A stretch of DNA of 43,648 nucleotides from Novosphingobium lindaniclasticum LE124 (GTDB lineage: Bacteria > Pseudomonadota > Alphaproteobacteria > Sphingomonadales > Sphingomonadaceae). The stretch is taken from NCBI RefSeq assembly GCF_000445125.1, contig NZ_ATHL01000052.1, positions 1 to 43,648 on the forward strand, given 5' to 3'. The stretch's first letter is position 1. Every line of letters starts with the position of its first letter. The notes beneath the pieces are model-generated. The model did not search any database. It saw only the letters and a list, made by a program, of their open reading frames with translations, and had not been told where the DNA came from. Below are positions 43,290 to 43,648 of the stretch, in pieces. Made by a program: the position numbers and the translations under genes.

Positions 43290-43397
43290 GATGCAAGGGC
43301 GGGGGCGGCCTTCGGCACGGCTCTATCTACGCTGCGCTCCGACCGAACCCGCAAGCGGTTTCGTCCCATCCGGGTGACGATCCTCGCCTGAAACGGA

Positions 43398-43419
43398 CGG
43401 CAAGCCTTCGGGCTTGCCG
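43398..43419 (+). terminator. TTCG tetraloop hairpin after ssb
   Basis: CGGCAAGCC (43398-43406) and GGCTTGCCG (43411-43419) close a TTCG tetraloop, about 110 bases past ssb. It is a very stable stem, but followed by CTCCC rather than a T-run. Confidence 0.6.
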
Positions 43420-43452
43420 GCTCCCTATTCCCGCCTGCCCAGAGAGTGCAGC

Positions 43453-43470
43453 GGTTCTCGAAAGCACGAA
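43453..43470 (+). repeat. Solitary distant iteron
   Basis: GGTTCTCGAAAGCACGAA is an exact copy of the first oriV iteron, about 3.7 kb from the cluster at 39661. It may be a RepA site for copy-number control (handcuffing) or a remnant of a second origin. It lies in the gene-free region 43290-43648, which otherwise contains the hairpin at 43398 and the right inverted repeat. Confidence 0.75.
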
Positions 43471-43569
43471 CGAGGTGAAGCGAGATCCGCGTCGCGGATC
43501 GCGGCGCTGATGTGCGCGGCCCCAAGTTGGCCGCGGCCGTGACGCTGCGCGGCAGAATGCCGCAATACC

Positions 43570-43647
43570 GACGGCACCGCTTTGGCGGCGCTGAGGATGA
43601 AGGGGGCGCCGCCCCCCTCTGTGCAAGGGCTGGACCGTCTCCGCGCG
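43570..43647. repeat. Right copy of end-to-end inverted repeat
   Basis: Reverse complement of 55-132 with roughly six to ten mismatches. The shared core, the G-rich/C-rich hairpin and the AGCGCCGC hairpin (degraded here) are in the same order. The plus-strand end of the window reads CTGGACCGTCTCCGCGCGT. Being exactly at the window end suggests an assembly or excision boundary, or the closing point of a circle. Confidence 0.8.
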
Positions 43648-43648
43648 T

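Noticed and set aside
43374..43392. ATCCTCGCC as a possible MOBP nic site
   Set aside because: It differs from the known ATCCTGC-type core, lacks a clear flanking inverted repeat, and no relaxase is available to support it.
43327..43626. Minus-strand frame of 99 codons at the right end
   Set aside because: It crosses the hairpin, the lone iteron and the inverted repeat, and its Arg-rich composition shows no coding character.

Overview
The window is a GC-rich (by eye about 60-65 %) stretch of an alphaproteobacterial, conjugative-type plasmid. A sphingomonad host is my best guess, from the gene set and codon style; nothing in the window proves it. One half (about 160-21,150) is an accessory load built around formaldehyde. 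The other half (about 21,150-43,300) is plasmid backbone: a toxin-antitoxin pair, a nearly complete VirB/VirD4 type IV secretion operon, regulators, an iteron-controlled replicon, a primase and an SSB. I see no relaxase, no ParA/ParB and no RNA genes, so this is either part of a larger plasmid or an unusual one. The two ends carry an imperfect inverted repeat of about 78 bp.

Accessory load, leftward arm: a YbiI-like DksA/TraR zinc-finger protein, a bestrophin-type channel, and a cyanide-insensitive type bd oxidase (cioA-cioB plus a 38-residue DUF2474 protein). Rightward arm: frmR (formaldehyde sensor of the CsoR/RcnR fold), a LysR regulator, glutathione-independent formaldehyde dehydrogenase (fdhA), then a same-strand series frmA - VOC protein - frmB - NDH-2 - DUF3422 - uvrB - uvrA2 - DyP peroxidase - encapsulin - PRC-barrel membrane protein. 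An SDR gene lies divergently from fdhA.

The unifying signal is a 15-bp element, TACTGGnnnGGAGTA, of the type expected for a CsoR/RcnR/FrmR repressor. It sits inside the -35/-10 spacer of the ybiI-like gene and of cioA (both TTGATA-16 bp-TATATT), and occurs twice, inverted, at the frmA promoter. A related G-tract site lies in the frmR promoter itself. My inference is that one formaldehyde sensor controls detoxification by the glutathione pathway, a short respiratory chain (NDH-2 to a bd oxidase) that can reoxidise the NADH produced, a DksA-like protein and, by read-through, DNA repair genes suited to formaldehyde adducts and a peroxidase-loaded nanocompartment. The DyP protein ends in a recognisable encapsulin cargo peptide.

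Backbone: parDE; then, on the minus strand from 36,585 down to 21,833, a peptidoglycan hydrolase, TrbM/KikA-like protein, VirB1, an LPD7-domain protein, VirB2, VirB3, VirB4, VirB5, EexN, VirB6, a VirB7-like lipoprotein, VirB8, VirB9, VirB10, VirB11 and VirD4, many overlapping by 4 bp. Regulators (a resolvase-like HTH protein and two XRE proteins) separate this from the replicon. The replicon has an RHH-like gene, a 43-codon leader ORF containing an inverted iteron pair, repA, and four direct iterons (oriV), with a further iteron alone near the right end. A winged-helix-type plasmid protein, a CHC2/Toprim primase, an exported HNH-like nuclease and SSB follow.
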